Assembly (NCBI RefSeq): GCF_016755875.1
Contig: NZ_BNED01000005.1
Coordinates: 3,920,001 to 3,984,000 of the forward strand
DNA length: 64,000 bases
Reading direction: 5' to 3'
DNA from: Streptomyces spororaveus
GTDB taxonomy: Bacteria; Actinomycetota; Actinomycetes; Streptomycetales; Streptomycetaceae
Every line of letters begins with the position of its first letter. Position 1 is the first letter of the stretch. Below the pieces are notes generated by a model. The model was not told the DNA's origin and made no database searches. It was given only the letters and a program-made list of their open reading frames with translations. Position numbers and translations under genes: made by a program. Of the stretch, positions 44,030-52,850 are shown one piece after another.

Positions 44030-44239
44030 TCAGCACGCCCGCGGGCGGACCAGTATCCGGCGCAGGGCGGCGCGCCAGGGATGGCGGGCCGGTCTGCCCT
44101 CCATCACGGCTCTGGCCTGCTCGTACGTGCGCAGGGAGCGGAGGACGGCGACGTCGTCGCGCCCGGGCGGCGGGGGCATCGGGGCGCCCTGCTGGGACGC
44201 CCGCCAGGTGTCGATGAGGTACTGCTCGGTGGCGGTCAT
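44030..44239 (-). CDS. small conserved hypothetical protein (69 aa)
   Basis: ATG 44239 follows a GGAG ribosome site (CTGGAGTC). The protein reads MTATEQYLIDTWRASQQGAP, then a Pro-rich piece and a basic end (RHPWRAALRRILVRPR). No membrane segment is present. The family is unknown. It converges with coaX and is divergent from the ArsR-type gene. Confidence 0.65.
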   Translation of the reverse strand: MTATEQYLIDTWRASQQGAPMPPPPGRDDVAVLRSLRTYEQARAVMEGRPARHPWRAALRRILVRPRAC

Positions 44240-44437
44240 GACTCCAGCCTCACCCCGTCGGCGGCATCGCGCACGACAGTTGACGTTCCCCGTCAATCGA
44301 CGGCGTGAAAGCGCCCCCGGGGTGGCGGATGATCACTCGTCCGGCCGCCGCGCCGGGCCGCCGGAGGCCACTCGTACGGCGGGGCGGCACGGCCCGCCCC
44401 GGCGTCCCCGTCGTGCGCGGAACGACAGAATGGCCTG

Positions 44438-45565
44438 ATGAGCGTCACGATCGACATCGCAGGCCTGCCCACCGAGCGGATCACTTTCGCGCCCTCCCCG
44501 CTCGCCGAGCTCTGCATGGCCCTGCACGCGCTCTCCCAGCCCGCGCACCACCCCGCGCTGAGCTCGTGGACCACCGCCACCGCCGCCTCGCTCGATCCGT
44601 GCCTCGCGGACCGGCTGCTGGAGGCCGACTTCATGTGGCGGAGCTCCTTCTCCGACATCTTCATGCCCTTCGCCGGGCTGCCCGGCGGAACCGGGCAGCC
44701 GGCCGCGACCCTGGCCGAGGCGCTGGACGTCCTCGACCGGCTGGACGACGAGCGGTTCGTGCGGGCCGCTCTGGAGCAGTGCTGGCTGGCGCTCTACAAC
44801 GAGGGCGGCCCGTCCTCCTCACCGCTGGCGAACCCGGCGGCGCGGGCCAAGGCGCTGGAGACGGCCGCCGCCCGCGGCCCGCGCCAGCTGGACTTCTCCA
44901 TGCGGCTCCTGGACGACACGGCGGCCGTACGGGTGTGGATGCGGCGCCTCCTGGAGGACTGCGACGAGGCCTTCTTCGCCGAGACGTGGAAGCGCGTCGA
45001 GCCCGGGCAGAGCGCCGACGCCCGGCACAAGACCGAGGTGCTGCGCCGCAAGGGGCTGCCGACCGTGCTGAAGGAGGTCTCGGCGGCGCTGAGCGTCGAC
45101 GAGGGCGCCACCACCATCACCGCCGACAAGATGGTCAACGGGTCGACGACGGCGACCGATCCCCGAATAGGCGCCGGCCTGGTCTTCGTGCCGACCAACT
45201 TCGGCTGGCCGCATCTGCTGGTGCTGCACGCGCCGGGCTGGCGGCCGGTGGTCCACTATCCGCTCGGCACCCCCGAACTGGCCTCCGAGCCCGGCTCGGT
45301 GGAGCTGCTCCAGCGGCGGATGGAGGCGCTGGCGCATCCGATGCGGATGATGCTGTGCCGGAGTCTGGCGCGGGCCCCGTTCACGACGAGCGAGCTGGCG
45401 ACCGTGTACGGGATCACCGCGCCGGAGGTGTCGCGGCATCTGGCGGTCCTGAGGAGGGCCGGCCTGATGCACACGCGCCGTCAGGGCCGGTACGCACAGC
45501 ACCAGTTGAACCTGCCGGCGGTCGCACGTATCGGTTCGGACTTCATCGAGGGCGTCCTCCGCTAG
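44438..45565 (+). CDS. ArsR/DUF5937-type transcriptional regulator
   Basis: 375 aa from ATG 44438. The N-terminal 280 residues are a large ligand-type domain (ITFAPSPLAELCMALHALSQPAHH, FMWRSSFSDIFMPFAG) of the kind found N-terminal to ArsR helix-turn-helix domains (DUF5937). The C-terminal winged helix has RRMEALAHPMRMMLCRSLARAPFTTSELATVYGITAPEVSRHLAVLRRAGLMHTRRQGRYAQHQLN (about 295-355). ArsR-family repressors usually sense metals or small molecules; no metal-binding cysteine pair is evident. It precedes the secreted M28 aminopeptidase gene and could regulate it. Confidence 0.88.
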   Translation: MSVTIDIAGLPTERITFAPSPLAELCMALHALSQPAHHPALSSWTTATAASLDPCLADRLLEADFMWRSSFSDIFMPFAGLPGGTGQPAATLAEALDVLDRLDDERFVRAALEQCWLALYNEGGPSSSPLANPAARAKALETAAARGPRQLDFSMRLLDDTAAVRVWMRRLLEDCDEAFFAETWKRVEPGQSADARHKTEVLRRKGLPTVLKEVSAALSVDEGATTITADKMVNGSTTATDPRIGAGLVFVPTNFGWPHLLVLHAPGWRPVVHYPLGTPELASEPGSVELLQRRMEALAHPMRMMLCRSLARAPFTTSELATVYGITAPEVSRHLAVLRRAGLMHTRRQGRYAQHQLNLPAVARIGSDFIEGVLR

Positions 45566-45654
45566 GGCGCTCGGCGCACCGGTGGCTGGATCCTGGCGGC
45601 CCGTATTCACCGATATACGGAATTCATAAACCGGAATCAGCTAAAACTCTGGCC

Positions 45655-45702
45655 ATGGTGGCCACTTGCTGTCTAACGTGCGTCCACCGCTCCCTCACGT
45701 GA
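45655..45702 (+). CDS. possible upstream leader peptide of the aminopeptidase gene
   Basis: ATG 45655 to TGA 45702 encodes a 15-aa peptide, MVATCCLTCVHRSLT, in the 231-bp gap before the M28 gene. Three cysteines, two of them adjacent, are notable, as Cys-rich upstream peptides act as attenuators in some actinobacteria. No strong ribosome site is visible, and the frame is continuous with an upstream shadow, so it may be chance. Confidence 0.25.
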   Translation: MVATCCLTCVHRSLT

Positions 45703-45796
45703 CACGCACCACTTCTGCTCACCTGCTCCACAACGCTCCGCCTCGCTGTGCCCTGTTCCGCCCTGCCCTGCTCGCTCTTACCGTGGAAGGACCTTC

Positions 45797-47347
45797 ATGC
45801 CCTCACGCCGTATAGCCGCAGCAACCGCCGCCCTGGCCGCCGCGGCTCTCGTCTCGCCTCTCCTGCTGGCCGGACCGGCCGGAGCCACCGGCAGCCCGCA
45901 GAGCGACGCCGCCCGGGGTGACGCGCTCGCCAGGAAGCTGGTCAAGGAAGCGACCGGCAAGGGCGCCTACAACCACCTCAAGGTCCTGCAGTCGCTCGCG
46001 GACTACAACAACGGCAACCGCGCGGCCGGTTCCAAGGGGCACGTGCAGTCGGCCAAGTACGTCGAGGCCGTGATGAAGGCGGCCGGCTACCAGGTCACGA
46101 AGAACGAGTTCGACTTCGTGTACGTCGAGACCATCGAGGAGAAGCTGACGGTGGGCGGCGCGAACCAGCGCGACGTGCCCATCCACCTGATGTCCTACAC
46201 GGCGAGCAGCCCGGAGGGCGGTGTGACCGCCGGCGTCGCCGTCGCCCCGGTCGACGCGGACGGGACGAACGGCTGCGAGCCCGGAGACTTCGCCTCCGGC
46301 ACCTTCACCGGCAAGATCGCCCTGGTCAAGCGCGGCGGCTGCACCTTCGCGGTGAAGCAGGCCAACGCGGCGGCGGCCGGCGCCGTCGGCGCGATCATCT
46401 ACAACAACACCGCGGGCGCCCTCAACGGAACCCTCGGCGACCCGAACGCGGGCAAGATCCCGACGGGTGGCATCACCCAGGCGGACGGCGAGAAGCTCGC
46501 CGCAGAGGCCGCGGCCGGCCCGGTCGAGGTCACCCTCGACATCCGGCAGCTGCGCGAGAACCGCAAGACGTACAACGTCATCGCCGAGACCAAGGGCGGC
46601 GACGAGAACAACACCGTCTTCCTCGGCTCGCACCTCGACTCGGTCGCGGCCGGCCCGGGCATCAACGACAACGGTTCCGGCTCGGCCGGCATCCTCCAGG
46701 TCGCGCAGCGCCTCGCGAGCAGCCAGACGAAGGTCAAGAACAAGGTCAAGTTCGCCTGGTGGTCGGCGGAGGAGTTCGGCCTGCTCGGCTCCGAGGCGTA
46801 CGTCGCCGGGCTGACGGACGCGCAGAAGAAGCAGATCAAGCTCTACCTGAACTTCGACATGATCGCCTCGCCGAACTCCGCGTACTTCGTCTACGACGGC
46901 GACGACTCGGACGCGACCGGCTCGGGCCCCGGCCCCCAGGGGTCCGCCCAGCTGGAGAAGGGGATCAACGACTTCCTCGACTCGCAGAAGATCCCGCACG
47001 AGGGCACGGACTTCTCGGGCCGCTCGGACTACGGCCCCTTCATCGAGGTGGGCATCCCGTCCGGCGGCACCTTCACCGGCGCCGAGGGCATCAAGACCCC
47101 GGAGCAGGCCGCGAAGTTCGGCGGCCAGGCGGGCGTCGCCTACGACGTGAACTACCACGGCAAGGGTGACGACATCACCAACATCGACCAGAAGGCGCTC
47201 GACATCAACGTCGACGTCATCGCGGACGCGGTCGGCCACTACGCCTTCGACCTGGCCCCGCTGTCGAAGCCGGTCGTCTCGCAGCCGACGAGCGGCTCGG
47301 GCAGCGGCGGCGGCCTGCACCAGGGCCACGACGAGCTGACCCGGTAG
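45797..47347 (+). CDS. secreted M28-family aminopeptidase with PA domain
   Basis: 516 aa. GGAAGGA precedes ATG 45797. A signal peptide (RRIAAATAALAAAALVSPLLLAGPAGA) ends near residue 32. A PA (protease-associated) insert lies at about 130-235, with NGCEPGDFASGTFTGKIALVKRGGCTFAVK. The M28 zinc peptidase shows VFLGSHLDSVAAGPGINDNGSGSAGI, WWSAEEFGLLGSEAYV, LNFDMIASPN and DFSGRSDYGPFIEVGIPSGG, i.e. the His/Asp/Glu zinc ligands. It resembles S. griseus aminopeptidase (SGAP) and probably removes N-terminal hydrophobic residues from peptides outside the cell. Confidence 0.95.
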   Translation: MPSRRIAAATAALAAAALVSPLLLAGPAGATGSPQSDAARGDALARKLVKEATGKGAYNHLKVLQSLADYNNGNRAAGSKGHVQSAKYVEAVMKAAGYQVTKNEFDFVYVETIEEKLTVGGANQRDVPIHLMSYTASSPEGGVTAGVAVAPVDADGTNGCEPGDFASGTFTGKIALVKRGGCTFAVKQANAAAAGAVGAIIYNNTAGALNGTLGDPNAGKIPTGGITQADGEKLAAEAAAGPVEVTLDIRQLRENRKTYNVIAETKGGDENNTVFLGSHLDSVAAGPGINDNGSGSAGILQVAQRLASSQTKVKNKVKFAWWSAEEFGLLGSEAYVAGLTDAQKKQIKLYLNFDMIASPNSAYFVYDGDDSDATGSGPGPQGSAQLEKGINDFLDSQKIPHEGTDFSGRSDYGPFIEVGIPSGGTFTGAEGIKTPEQAAKFGGQAGVAYDVNYHGKGDDITNIDQKALDINVDVIADAVGHYAFDLAPLSKPVVSQPTSGSGSGGGLHQGHDELTR

Positions 47348-47420
47348 GCACGCGGGCGGGCGGAGAGCGGCAGGGCCGGGGTCCCCAGCGGGTCCCGGCC
47401 CCTCCGCGTTCCGGGCAGGG

Positions 47421-48422
47421 TCAGCGCGCCGCCGGCGGGCCCCCGGCGCCCGGCCACGCGGGGGCCGTGATGCCGACCGGCTGGAGCAGCCAGCCGAAGG
47501 CGCCCAGCCCGGCGCGGTCCGTGAGCTCCGCCGCCTCACCGGCCGAGGACAGGGCCCGTACGTAGGCCGCCGGGTCCGCCGAGGCCAGGGCCAGCGGGGG
47601 CCGGGCGCCCGAGACGCCGAGCGCGGCCAGGGCCTCGCGCTGGGTCAGCAGGACCGCCCCGGGCCCCGCGCAGGAGTCCAGGGCCACGTGGGCGGTGACG
47701 TCGCAGGAGCCGTCCGGGACCGGCGGGACCTCCCGGCCACCCCGGAAGCCCGTCAGGGTGCCGTACGGGGGCCGCGCGCCCCGGGTGTGGGCGTAGTCCA
47801 CCGCGACCGCCAGACCCCGCTCCAGAGATCCCGCGGCGCCCGCCCAGGCCTCGTCGCGGGCCCGGCCGATCTCGGCACGGCCGCCGCCGGGCCACCACCG
47901 GTCCAGCCAGGCCCGGTCCGGGCCGTCCAGCGGGCCGCCCGGGCTCTCCGTACCGTCCGGGGCGACCAGCACGTAGCGCCCGTCCTCGGCGACCTCCAGC
48001 GGCACGTTGTCCAGCCATTCGTTGGCGAAGAGCAGGCCCGTCGTCCTCTCCGGCACGGCCTGGACCCAGCGGATCCGCGGGTCGAGCCCGGCGGGCCGGT
48101 CCGCCCGTTCCACGGCGTACGGGCGCACCCGCGCGGCCGTCCCCGGCTCCAGCGCGGCGAGCACCCCGGCCAGCAGCTCCCCCCGGCCCGCCCCGACGTC
48201 GACCAGGTCCAGCTCCGCCGGGTGTCCGAGCTCCTCGTCCACCCACCGCAGCAGCCGGGCCACGGCCGCGGCGTACAGCGGCGAGGCGTGCACGGAGGTA
48301 CGGAAGTGCCCGGCGGGTCCGGGGCCGCCCGGGCGTACGTAGAAGCCGCCGGGCCCGTACAGCGCGGCCTCCATCGCGTCGCGCCACCGGACCGGACCCG
48401 CCTCTGCACCCTGAGAGCTCAC
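47421..48422 (-). CDS. MidA/NDUFAF7-family SAM-dependent methyltransferase
   Basis: 333 aa from GTG 48422. Features of the MidA family (protein arginine methyltransferases needed for complex I in eukaryotes) are visible: [17 protein letters not shown] at the start, [19 protein letters not shown] (SAM site, about 73-91), [14 protein letters not shown] and [12 protein letters not shown]. The nearby orphan nuoD is a possible substrate (see findings). It is convergent with the M28 peptidase and divergent from the histidine kinase. No signal or membrane segment is present. Confidence 0.85.
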   Translation of the reverse strand: MSSQGAEAGPVRWRDAMEAALYGPGGFYVRPGGPGPAGHFRTSVHASPLYAAAVARLLRWVDEELGHPAELDLVDVGAGRGELLAGVLAALEPGTAARVRPYAVERADRPAGLDPRIRWVQAVPERTTGLLFANEWLDNVPLEVAEDGRYVLVAPDGTESPGGPLDGPDRAWLDRWWPGGGRAEIGRARDEAWAGAAGSLERGLAVAVDYAHTRGARPPYGTLTGFRGGREVPPVPDGSCDVTAHVALDSCAGPGAVLLTQREALAALGVSGARPPLALASADPAAYVRALSSAGEAAELTDRAGLGAFGWLLQPVGITAPAWPGAGGPPAAR

Positions 48423-48528
48423 CGGACAAAGGCTAAGCTTCCGTCCACCTCTGGGAGTACGCAGCGGGGGTCAGGTTCGGACCTCTGGTTGACTCCAGCA
48501 CCTATCCGCGTTCCCTACTCTGGGTTAC

Positions 48529-49731
48529 GTGCAGCGCCTCTACGACTTCCTCCGCAGACACCCGACGGGCGTCGACAGCTTCTGGGCTGTCTTCCTCTTC
48601 GGGATCGGGATGCTGCAGGTGGCCGACGACAGTTTCAGCAGCACCACCGCCCGGATGCTCGCCGTCCCCGTAGTGGTGGCGATGAGCATCGTGGTGGCCC
48701 TGCGCCGCAGGTGGACCCGGGCGATGTTCTGGCTGGCCGCCGCCACCGGCGTCTACCAGCTGATCACCCACACCGACGCGAACACCGCCGACGTCGCGAT
48801 GCTGATCATCCTGTACACGGTCGCCGCCTCCTCCGAGATCTCGCGCCGGATGTCCCGTACCGCGTTCGCCATCGGATTCCTCGCCGCCCCCGTGTACGCC
48901 GTGCGCTTCGCGGTGGACCAGGGCAACCTCCGCGAGAACGCCCTCTTCGTGCTCTTCGCGATCGTCCCGTTCGCCCTCGCCTGGGTGCTCGGCGACTCCC
49001 TGCGCACCCGCCGGGCGTACTACGCCCAGCTCGTCGAGCGGAACCAGCGCCTGGAGAACCAGCGTGAGGCCCAGGCCAAGGTGGCCGTCGCCGCCGAGCG
49101 CGCCCGGATCGCCCGCGAGCTGCACGACGTCGTCGCGCACAACGTCTCGGTGATGGTGGTCCAGGCGGACGGGGCCGCGTACGTCATGGACGCGGCCCCC
49201 GAACAGGCCAAGGAAGCCCTCCAGACCATCTCCGGCACCGGCCGCCAGGCCCTGGCCGAGATGCGGCGGCTGCTGGGCGTCCTGCGGACCGGCGAGCCGC
49301 AGGAGTCCGAGGACTACGTGCCCCAGCCGGACGTCGAGCAGATCGAAGTCCTGGTCGAGCAGGTACGGGTGGCAGGGCTCGCGGTGGACTTCGAGGTCGA
49401 GGGCGCGCCCCGGCGGCTGCCCAGCGGCGTCGAGCTGACCGCGTACCGGATCGTGCAGGAGGCGCTGACCAACACCCGCAAGCACGGCGGCCCCGACGCG
49501 AAGGCCAGCGTCCGGCTGGTCTACTTCGACGACGGGCTCGGCCTGCTGATCGAGGACGACGGCCGGGGCGCGGCCCACGAGCTGTACGAGGACGGCGGCG
49601 CGGACGGCGCCGGGCACGGGCTGATCGGCATGCGCGAGCGGATCGGTATGGTCGGCGGAACCCTGGACGCGGGGCCTCGGCCCGGTGGCGGCTTCCGGAT
49701 CAGCGCACTGCTTCCCCTGAAGAAGAGATGA
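48529..49731 (+). CDS. NarL-type sensor histidine kinase
   Basis: 400 aa from GTG 48529. The N-terminal 165 residues hold about five membrane helices (FWAVFLFGIGMLQ, MLAVPVVVAMSIVVAL, AMFWLAAATGVYQLI, TAFAIGFLAAPVYAVRF, ALFVLFAIVPFALAWVL). A coiled region leads to the HisKA_3 domain with phospho-acceptor His in RIARELHDVVAHNVSVMVV. The ATPase part has AYRIVQEALTNTRKHGG (N-box), DDGRGAA and GHGLIGMRERIGMVGG. It pairs with the NarL-type regulator 18 bp downstream. The signal sensed is unknown; the membrane-only input domain suggests envelope or membrane state. Confidence 0.94.
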   Translation: MQRLYDFLRRHPTGVDSFWAVFLFGIGMLQVADDSFSSTTARMLAVPVVVAMSIVVALRRRWTRAMFWLAAATGVYQLITHTDANTADVAMLIILYTVAASSEISRRMSRTAFAIGFLAAPVYAVRFAVDQGNLRENALFVLFAIVPFALAWVLGDSLRTRRAYYAQLVERNQRLENQREAQAKVAVAAERARIARELHDVVAHNVSVMVVQADGAAYVMDAAPEQAKEALQTISGTGRQALAEMRRLLGVLRTGEPQESEDYVPQPDVEQIEVLVEQVRVAGLAVDFEVEGAPRRLPSGVELTAYRIVQEALTNTRKHGGPDAKASVRLVYFDDGLGLLIEDDGRGAAHELYEDGGADGAGHGLIGMRERIGMVGGTLDAGPRPGGGFRISALLPLKKR

Positions 49732-49748
49732 CGAGGACGAGGTAACTG

Positions 49749-50423
49749 ATGTCCATCCGAGTGATGCTGGTCGACGACCAGGTGCTGCTGCGCACCGGCT
49801 TCCGGATGGTGCTCGCCGCCCAGCCGGACATGGAGGTCGTCGCCGAGGCGGGCGACGGCCTGGAGGCGCTGGAGGTGCTGCGGGCCACGAAGGTGGACGT
49901 GGTGCTGATGGACGTCCGCATGCCCAGGCTGGACGGGGTGGAGGCGACGCGGCGGATCTGCGAGCCGGAGGAGCACCCGAAGGTGATCATCCTGACCACC
50001 TTCGACCTGGACGAGTACGCCTTCTCGGGCCTGAAGGCGGGCGCGAGCGGGTTCATGCTGAAGGACGTCCCGCCGGGCGAGCTGCTCGCGGCCATCCGCT
50101 CGGTGCACAGCGGGGACGCGGTGGTGGCCCCGTCCACGACGCGGCGCCTGCTGGACCGCTTCGCGCCGATGCTGCCGACGACCACGCAGGAGCCGCAGAA
50201 CAAGGAGGTCGAGCGGCTGACGGAGCGCGAGCGCGAGGTCATGCTGCTGGTGGCGCAGGGCCTGTCGAACGGCGAGATCGCGGCCCGGCTGGTCCTGTCG
50301 GAGGCGACGGTCAAGACCCATGTGGGCCGCATCCTGACCAAGCTGGGGCTGCGCGACCGGGTCCAGGTGGTGGTCCTGGCCTACGAGACGGGCCTGGTCC
50401 GCGCGGGCGGCGGAGCCGGCTAG
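49749..50423 (+). CDS. NarL/LuxR-type response regulator
   Basis: 224 aa. The receiver domain has DDQ at its start, the phospho-acceptor Asp in VVLMDVRMPRLDGVEATRRI (about residue 54), and the conserved Lys in GFMLKDVPPGELL. The LuxR helix-turn-helix is RLTEREREVMLLVAQGLSNGEIAARLVLSEATVKTHVGRILTKL (about 155-200). It is cotranscribed with the kinase. The target genes are not evident. It is followed by a GC-rich hairpin. Confidence 0.95.
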   Translation: MSIRVMLVDDQVLLRTGFRMVLAAQPDMEVVAEAGDGLEALEVLRATKVDVVLMDVRMPRLDGVEATRRICEPEEHPKVIILTTFDLDEYAFSGLKAGASGFMLKDVPPGELLAAIRSVHSGDAVVAPSTTRRLLDRFAPMLPTTTQEPQNKEVERLTEREREVMLLVAQGLSNGEIAARLVLSEATVKTHVGRILTKLGLRDRVQVVVLAYETGLVRAGGGAG

Positions 50424-50456
50424 CCGGCCCCGGCCGCCCCCGTCGGGCGGGGCCGG
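50424..50456 (+). terminator. hairpin after the two-component pair
   Basis: CCGGCCCCG (50424-50432) pairs with CGGGGCCGG (50448-50456) directly after the response-regulator stop. The stem is 9 bp with a 15-nt loop and no T-tract. It lies between convergent genes and may serve both strands. Confidence 0.55.
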
Positions 50457-50486
50457 CCCGGGGTCCGGCCGCTTCGGCGGAACCCC

Positions 50487-51083
50487 TCAGCCGCCCGGGC
50501 CCAGGGGCCGCTTGTAGTAGCGCCAGGGGAACCAGCCCGCACCGACCGGAATCCAGCCTTCCGATTCCATCCGCCGGTGCCGCGCGAGGGACGGGAGCGT
50601 CACCCGGCAGTGCTCCCAGGGGTGGTCGGAGGCCTCCACCTCGTGGAAGAAGGGGCCGTAGCCGACCACGTGCCAGCCGTCGCGGCCGGCCTCGTCCAGG
50701 GCGGCCATCTCGTTGAAGGCGGACAGGCCCCCGAGGGTCCGGCGCTTGGGGGAGTCCGGCCCCCCGGCGGGCGGCGCCGACGAGCCCGCGCCACCGGCCG
50801 CCTTGCCCGCGAAGCGCTGCTGGGCGGCCTGGCGGCTCACGCCCAGGACGCGGCCCACCGCGTCCCAGCTGTGGCCGGCGGCCCTGGCGCCCTGAACGGC
50901 CTCGCGCAGCAGCCGGCTCGCCTCCTCGGCGCCGACGCGCGAGGCGTCCACCAGGCGCAGGTATCCGTGGGGGTCGTGTTCGAGCGATTCGGCCAGCCCC
51001 TCCGGGGCGCCGAGGACGGCCGCGGCGATCCCTTCCCGGATCCGGTCCATCTCCACCGGCTCAAGCAGCGGTTCGCCGCTCAT
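50487..51083 (-). CDS. HTH protein with C-terminal domain of unknown function
   Basis: 198 aa from ATG 51083, overlapping the upstream small gene by 4 bp. A helix-turn-helix lies at about residues 62-90 (GHSWDAVGRVLGVSRQAAQQRFAGK), as in many small actinobacterial DNA-binding proteins. The C-terminal 85 residues have FNEMAALDEAGRDGWHVVGYGPFFHEVE and WFPWRYYKRPLG, which I do not recognise. Two GTCAAGG palindromes just upstream of the operon are good candidates for its own binding sites. Confidence 0.82.
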   Translation of the reverse strand: MSGEPLLEPVEMDRIREGIAAAVLGAPEGLAESLEHDPHGYLRLVDASRVGAEEASRLLREAVQGARAAGHSWDAVGRVLGVSRQAAQQRFAGKAAGGAGSSAPPAGGPDSPKRRTLGGLSAFNEMAALDEAGRDGWHVVGYGPFFHEVEASDHPWEHCRVTLPSLARHRRMESEGWIPVGAGWFPWRYYKRPLGPGG

Positions 51084-51355
51084 CGGCGCAGTCCGGCGAG
51101 GGGTTCGAGGGCGTCGAGGACCGCCTCGTCGCGGCGCGCCCGCTCGGAGCGCGCCGCCGCCCGGGCGGCCAGTGCGGCCGTGCAGGCGATGAGCGCCAGA
51201 CCCACGAGGATCAGGGCGAGGGTGGCGGGGGTACCGAGCCGGTCGCCGGACACCGCGGTCAGGGCGGGCAGACCCACGCCGAGCGGCACGGCGGCGGCCA
51301 TGGACGGGGTGGCGGGAAGGAGGTTCCGGTGGTCCTTCGATCGCAAGATCAACAT
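51080..51355 (-). CDS. small membrane protein cotranscribed with the HTH gene
   Basis: 91 aa from ATG 51355. One or two hydrophobic segments are visible (MAAAVPLGVGLPALTAVSG, and LGTPATLALILVGLALIACTAALAARAA at about 40-67), followed by a charged tail (RSERARRDEAVLDALEPLAGLRR). It overlaps the HTH gene by 4 bp, so translation is coupled. Its start codon is within 3 bp of the first GTCAAGG palindrome. The function is unknown; it could sense or anchor the regulator at the membrane. Confidence 0.75.
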   Translation of the reverse strand: MLILRSKDHRNLLPATPSMAAAVPLGVGLPALTAVSGDRLGTPATLALILVGLALIACTAALAARAAARSERARRDEAVLDALEPLAGLRR

Positions 51356-51357
51356 AT

Positions 51358-51402
51358 GTCAAGGAAACCTTGACGTGATCACTTTGTCAAGATTCCCTTG
51401 AC
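51358..51402. promoter_or_regulatory. two tandem GTCAAGG...CTTGAC palindromic operators
   Basis: GTCAAGG-AAA-CCTTGAC (51358-51374) is a perfect 17-bp palindrome. GTCAAG-ATTCC-CTTGAC (51386-51402) is a second, with matching outer arms. Their starts are 28 bp apart, close to three helical turns, so two dimers could bind on the same face. They cover the promoter of the membrane-protein/HTH operon and lie upstream of its start codon. They may control this operon by autoregulation. Confidence 0.75.
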
Positions 51403-51431
51403 GCGGGGCGCGGGATCGTGGCGGGACGGCC

Positions 51432-52850
51432 TCACGCCTCCGGGCCGGGCTCGGTCATCCAACGGTCCGGGCGGGCCGTGGCCCGGGAGGTGCGGGAGCG
51501 GGCGGCCTGGTCGTACAGCAGCGTCGCGGCCTCCGGCTCCGGACGGAGCCGGGCCGTGACCGTGCAGTTCGCGCCGGTGTCCACGTGGACGTCGGCGACG
51601 CCGCGGGCGCGGGCCCACGGGCCCTGCGTGAAGCGGACGCTCTGCACCTTGGCGTGCGGGACGATGTCCGTACGGAGGCACAGGCGGCCGTGCCGCGCGG
51701 CGAACACCTCCGGGGACAGCGCCAGGGCGTAGCCCTTCCACCACACCGGGACCACCCAGCGGGACCCGGTCCGCGGGGAGCCGGAGAAGGACAGGGCCGC
51801 CAGGTCCACCCCGGGCAGCACCCGGGCGACGACGGCGAAGGCGGCGTCCTTCGAGGCCACGGGGACCAGGACCGTGTTGTTCGAGCCCGCCACCTTCAGC
51901 TCCACCCGGACCAGGCCGCGCCGGCGCCACAGCAGCGGCTGCACGATCCGTACGCACTGCACGCGCCCCGGCGGCACCGTCTCGTGGGCCCGGTCCAGCA
52001 GTCCGTGGTCCAGGCGCAGCCCGTCCGGGGATTCGGCGACCCGCCAGTCGTACTCGGTGAGGAAGCGGCCCGCGGTGCCCGCCCAGACCGCGCCGAGCAT
52101 CGGGAGCACCGCGGCGAGGGCCGCCCACGGGCTGGAGCTGAGCCACCACACGACGGCCGGCACGGCCAGCCCGGGAACCAGCAGCACCCAGACGCCCAGG
52201 TTGAGGAGCAGCGAGACGACGAGCTCGCGCGGGGTCACGTGCAGCAGTTCGCGTTCGGGGGCCTCGCCCAGGCTCACGGCCTCCTCGGGGGCGAAGCCGG
52301 CCGCGCGGGCGAGGAGCTCGGCACGCAGGGCCACGGCCTCCTGCTCGCCGAGGAAGGACAGCTGGTCCTTCTCCTCGGTGCCGATGACGTCGAGCCGGAG
52401 GCTGGCGACGCCGGTCAGCCGGGCCAGGAGGGGGCGTGTGACGTCCACGGCCTGGAGCCGGTCGAGGCGGATGTGCGCGGTGCGCCGGAAGAAGAGCCCG
52501 GTGCGGATGCGCAGTTCGGTGTCGGTGATGGCGTAGTGGGTGAACCACCAGCTCAGGAATCCGTACGCGCCGAAGACCAGGATCAGGCCCGCCACCGCCG
52601 CCACCCGCAGGAGGGCGGACAGGTCGGCCACCCACCTCCCGGCCTGGTCGCCCTGCTGGGCGAGCACGCCGACGGTCGCGGCGATCGGCACCCAGGCGCG
52701 GCGCAGCGGGGTGAAGGGGTGCAGCCGCCGCTCCACCTGTCCGCCCGCGGCGGACTCGGCGGCGGGTCGGCCCGCTGCCGACGGCCCGGGTGCGGTCTGC
52801 GCGTCGCGTACCTCGGGGCGGGGGTCGGAGCCCTGCGGACCGGAGCTCAC
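51432..52850 (-). CDS. PH-domain membrane protein (YdbT-like)
   Basis: 472 aa from GTG 52850, overlapping the upstream gene by 4 bp. It contains bacterial PH-type (DUF304) domains: YAITDTELRIRTGLFFRRTAHIRLDRLQAVDVTRPLLARLTGVASLRLDVIG, then YDWRVAESPDGLRLDHGLLDRAHETVPPGRVQCVRIVQPLLWRRRGLVRVELKV, and a third near the end (RLCLRTDIVPHAKVQSVRFTQGPWARARGVADVHVDT). Four hydrophobic segments lie between them (e.g. VLLVPGLAVPAVVWWL). It matches B. subtilis YdbT, which works with YdbS. A role in membrane-related stress or antimicrobial tolerance is known for such pairs. Confidence 0.88.
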   Translation of the reverse strand: MSSGPQGSDPRPEVRDAQTAPGPSAAGRPAAESAAGGQVERRLHPFTPLRRAWVPIAATVGVLAQQGDQAGRWVADLSALLRVAAVAGLILVFGAYGFLSWWFTHYAITDTELRIRTGLFFRRTAHIRLDRLQAVDVTRPLLARLTGVASLRLDVIGTEEKDQLSFLGEQEAVALRAELLARAAGFAPEEAVSLGEAPERELLHVTPRELVVSLLLNLGVWVLLVPGLAVPAVVWWLSSSPWAALAAVLPMLGAVWAGTAGRFLTEYDWRVAESPDGLRLDHGLLDRAHETVPPGRVQCVRIVQPLLWRRRGLVRVELKVAGSNNTVLVPVASKDAAFAVVARVLPGVDLAALSFSGSPRTGSRWVVPVWWKGYALALSPEVFAARHGRLCLRTDIVPHAKVQSVRFTQGPWARARGVADVHVDTGANCTVTARLRPEPEAATLLYDQAARSRTSRATARPDRWMTEPGPEA

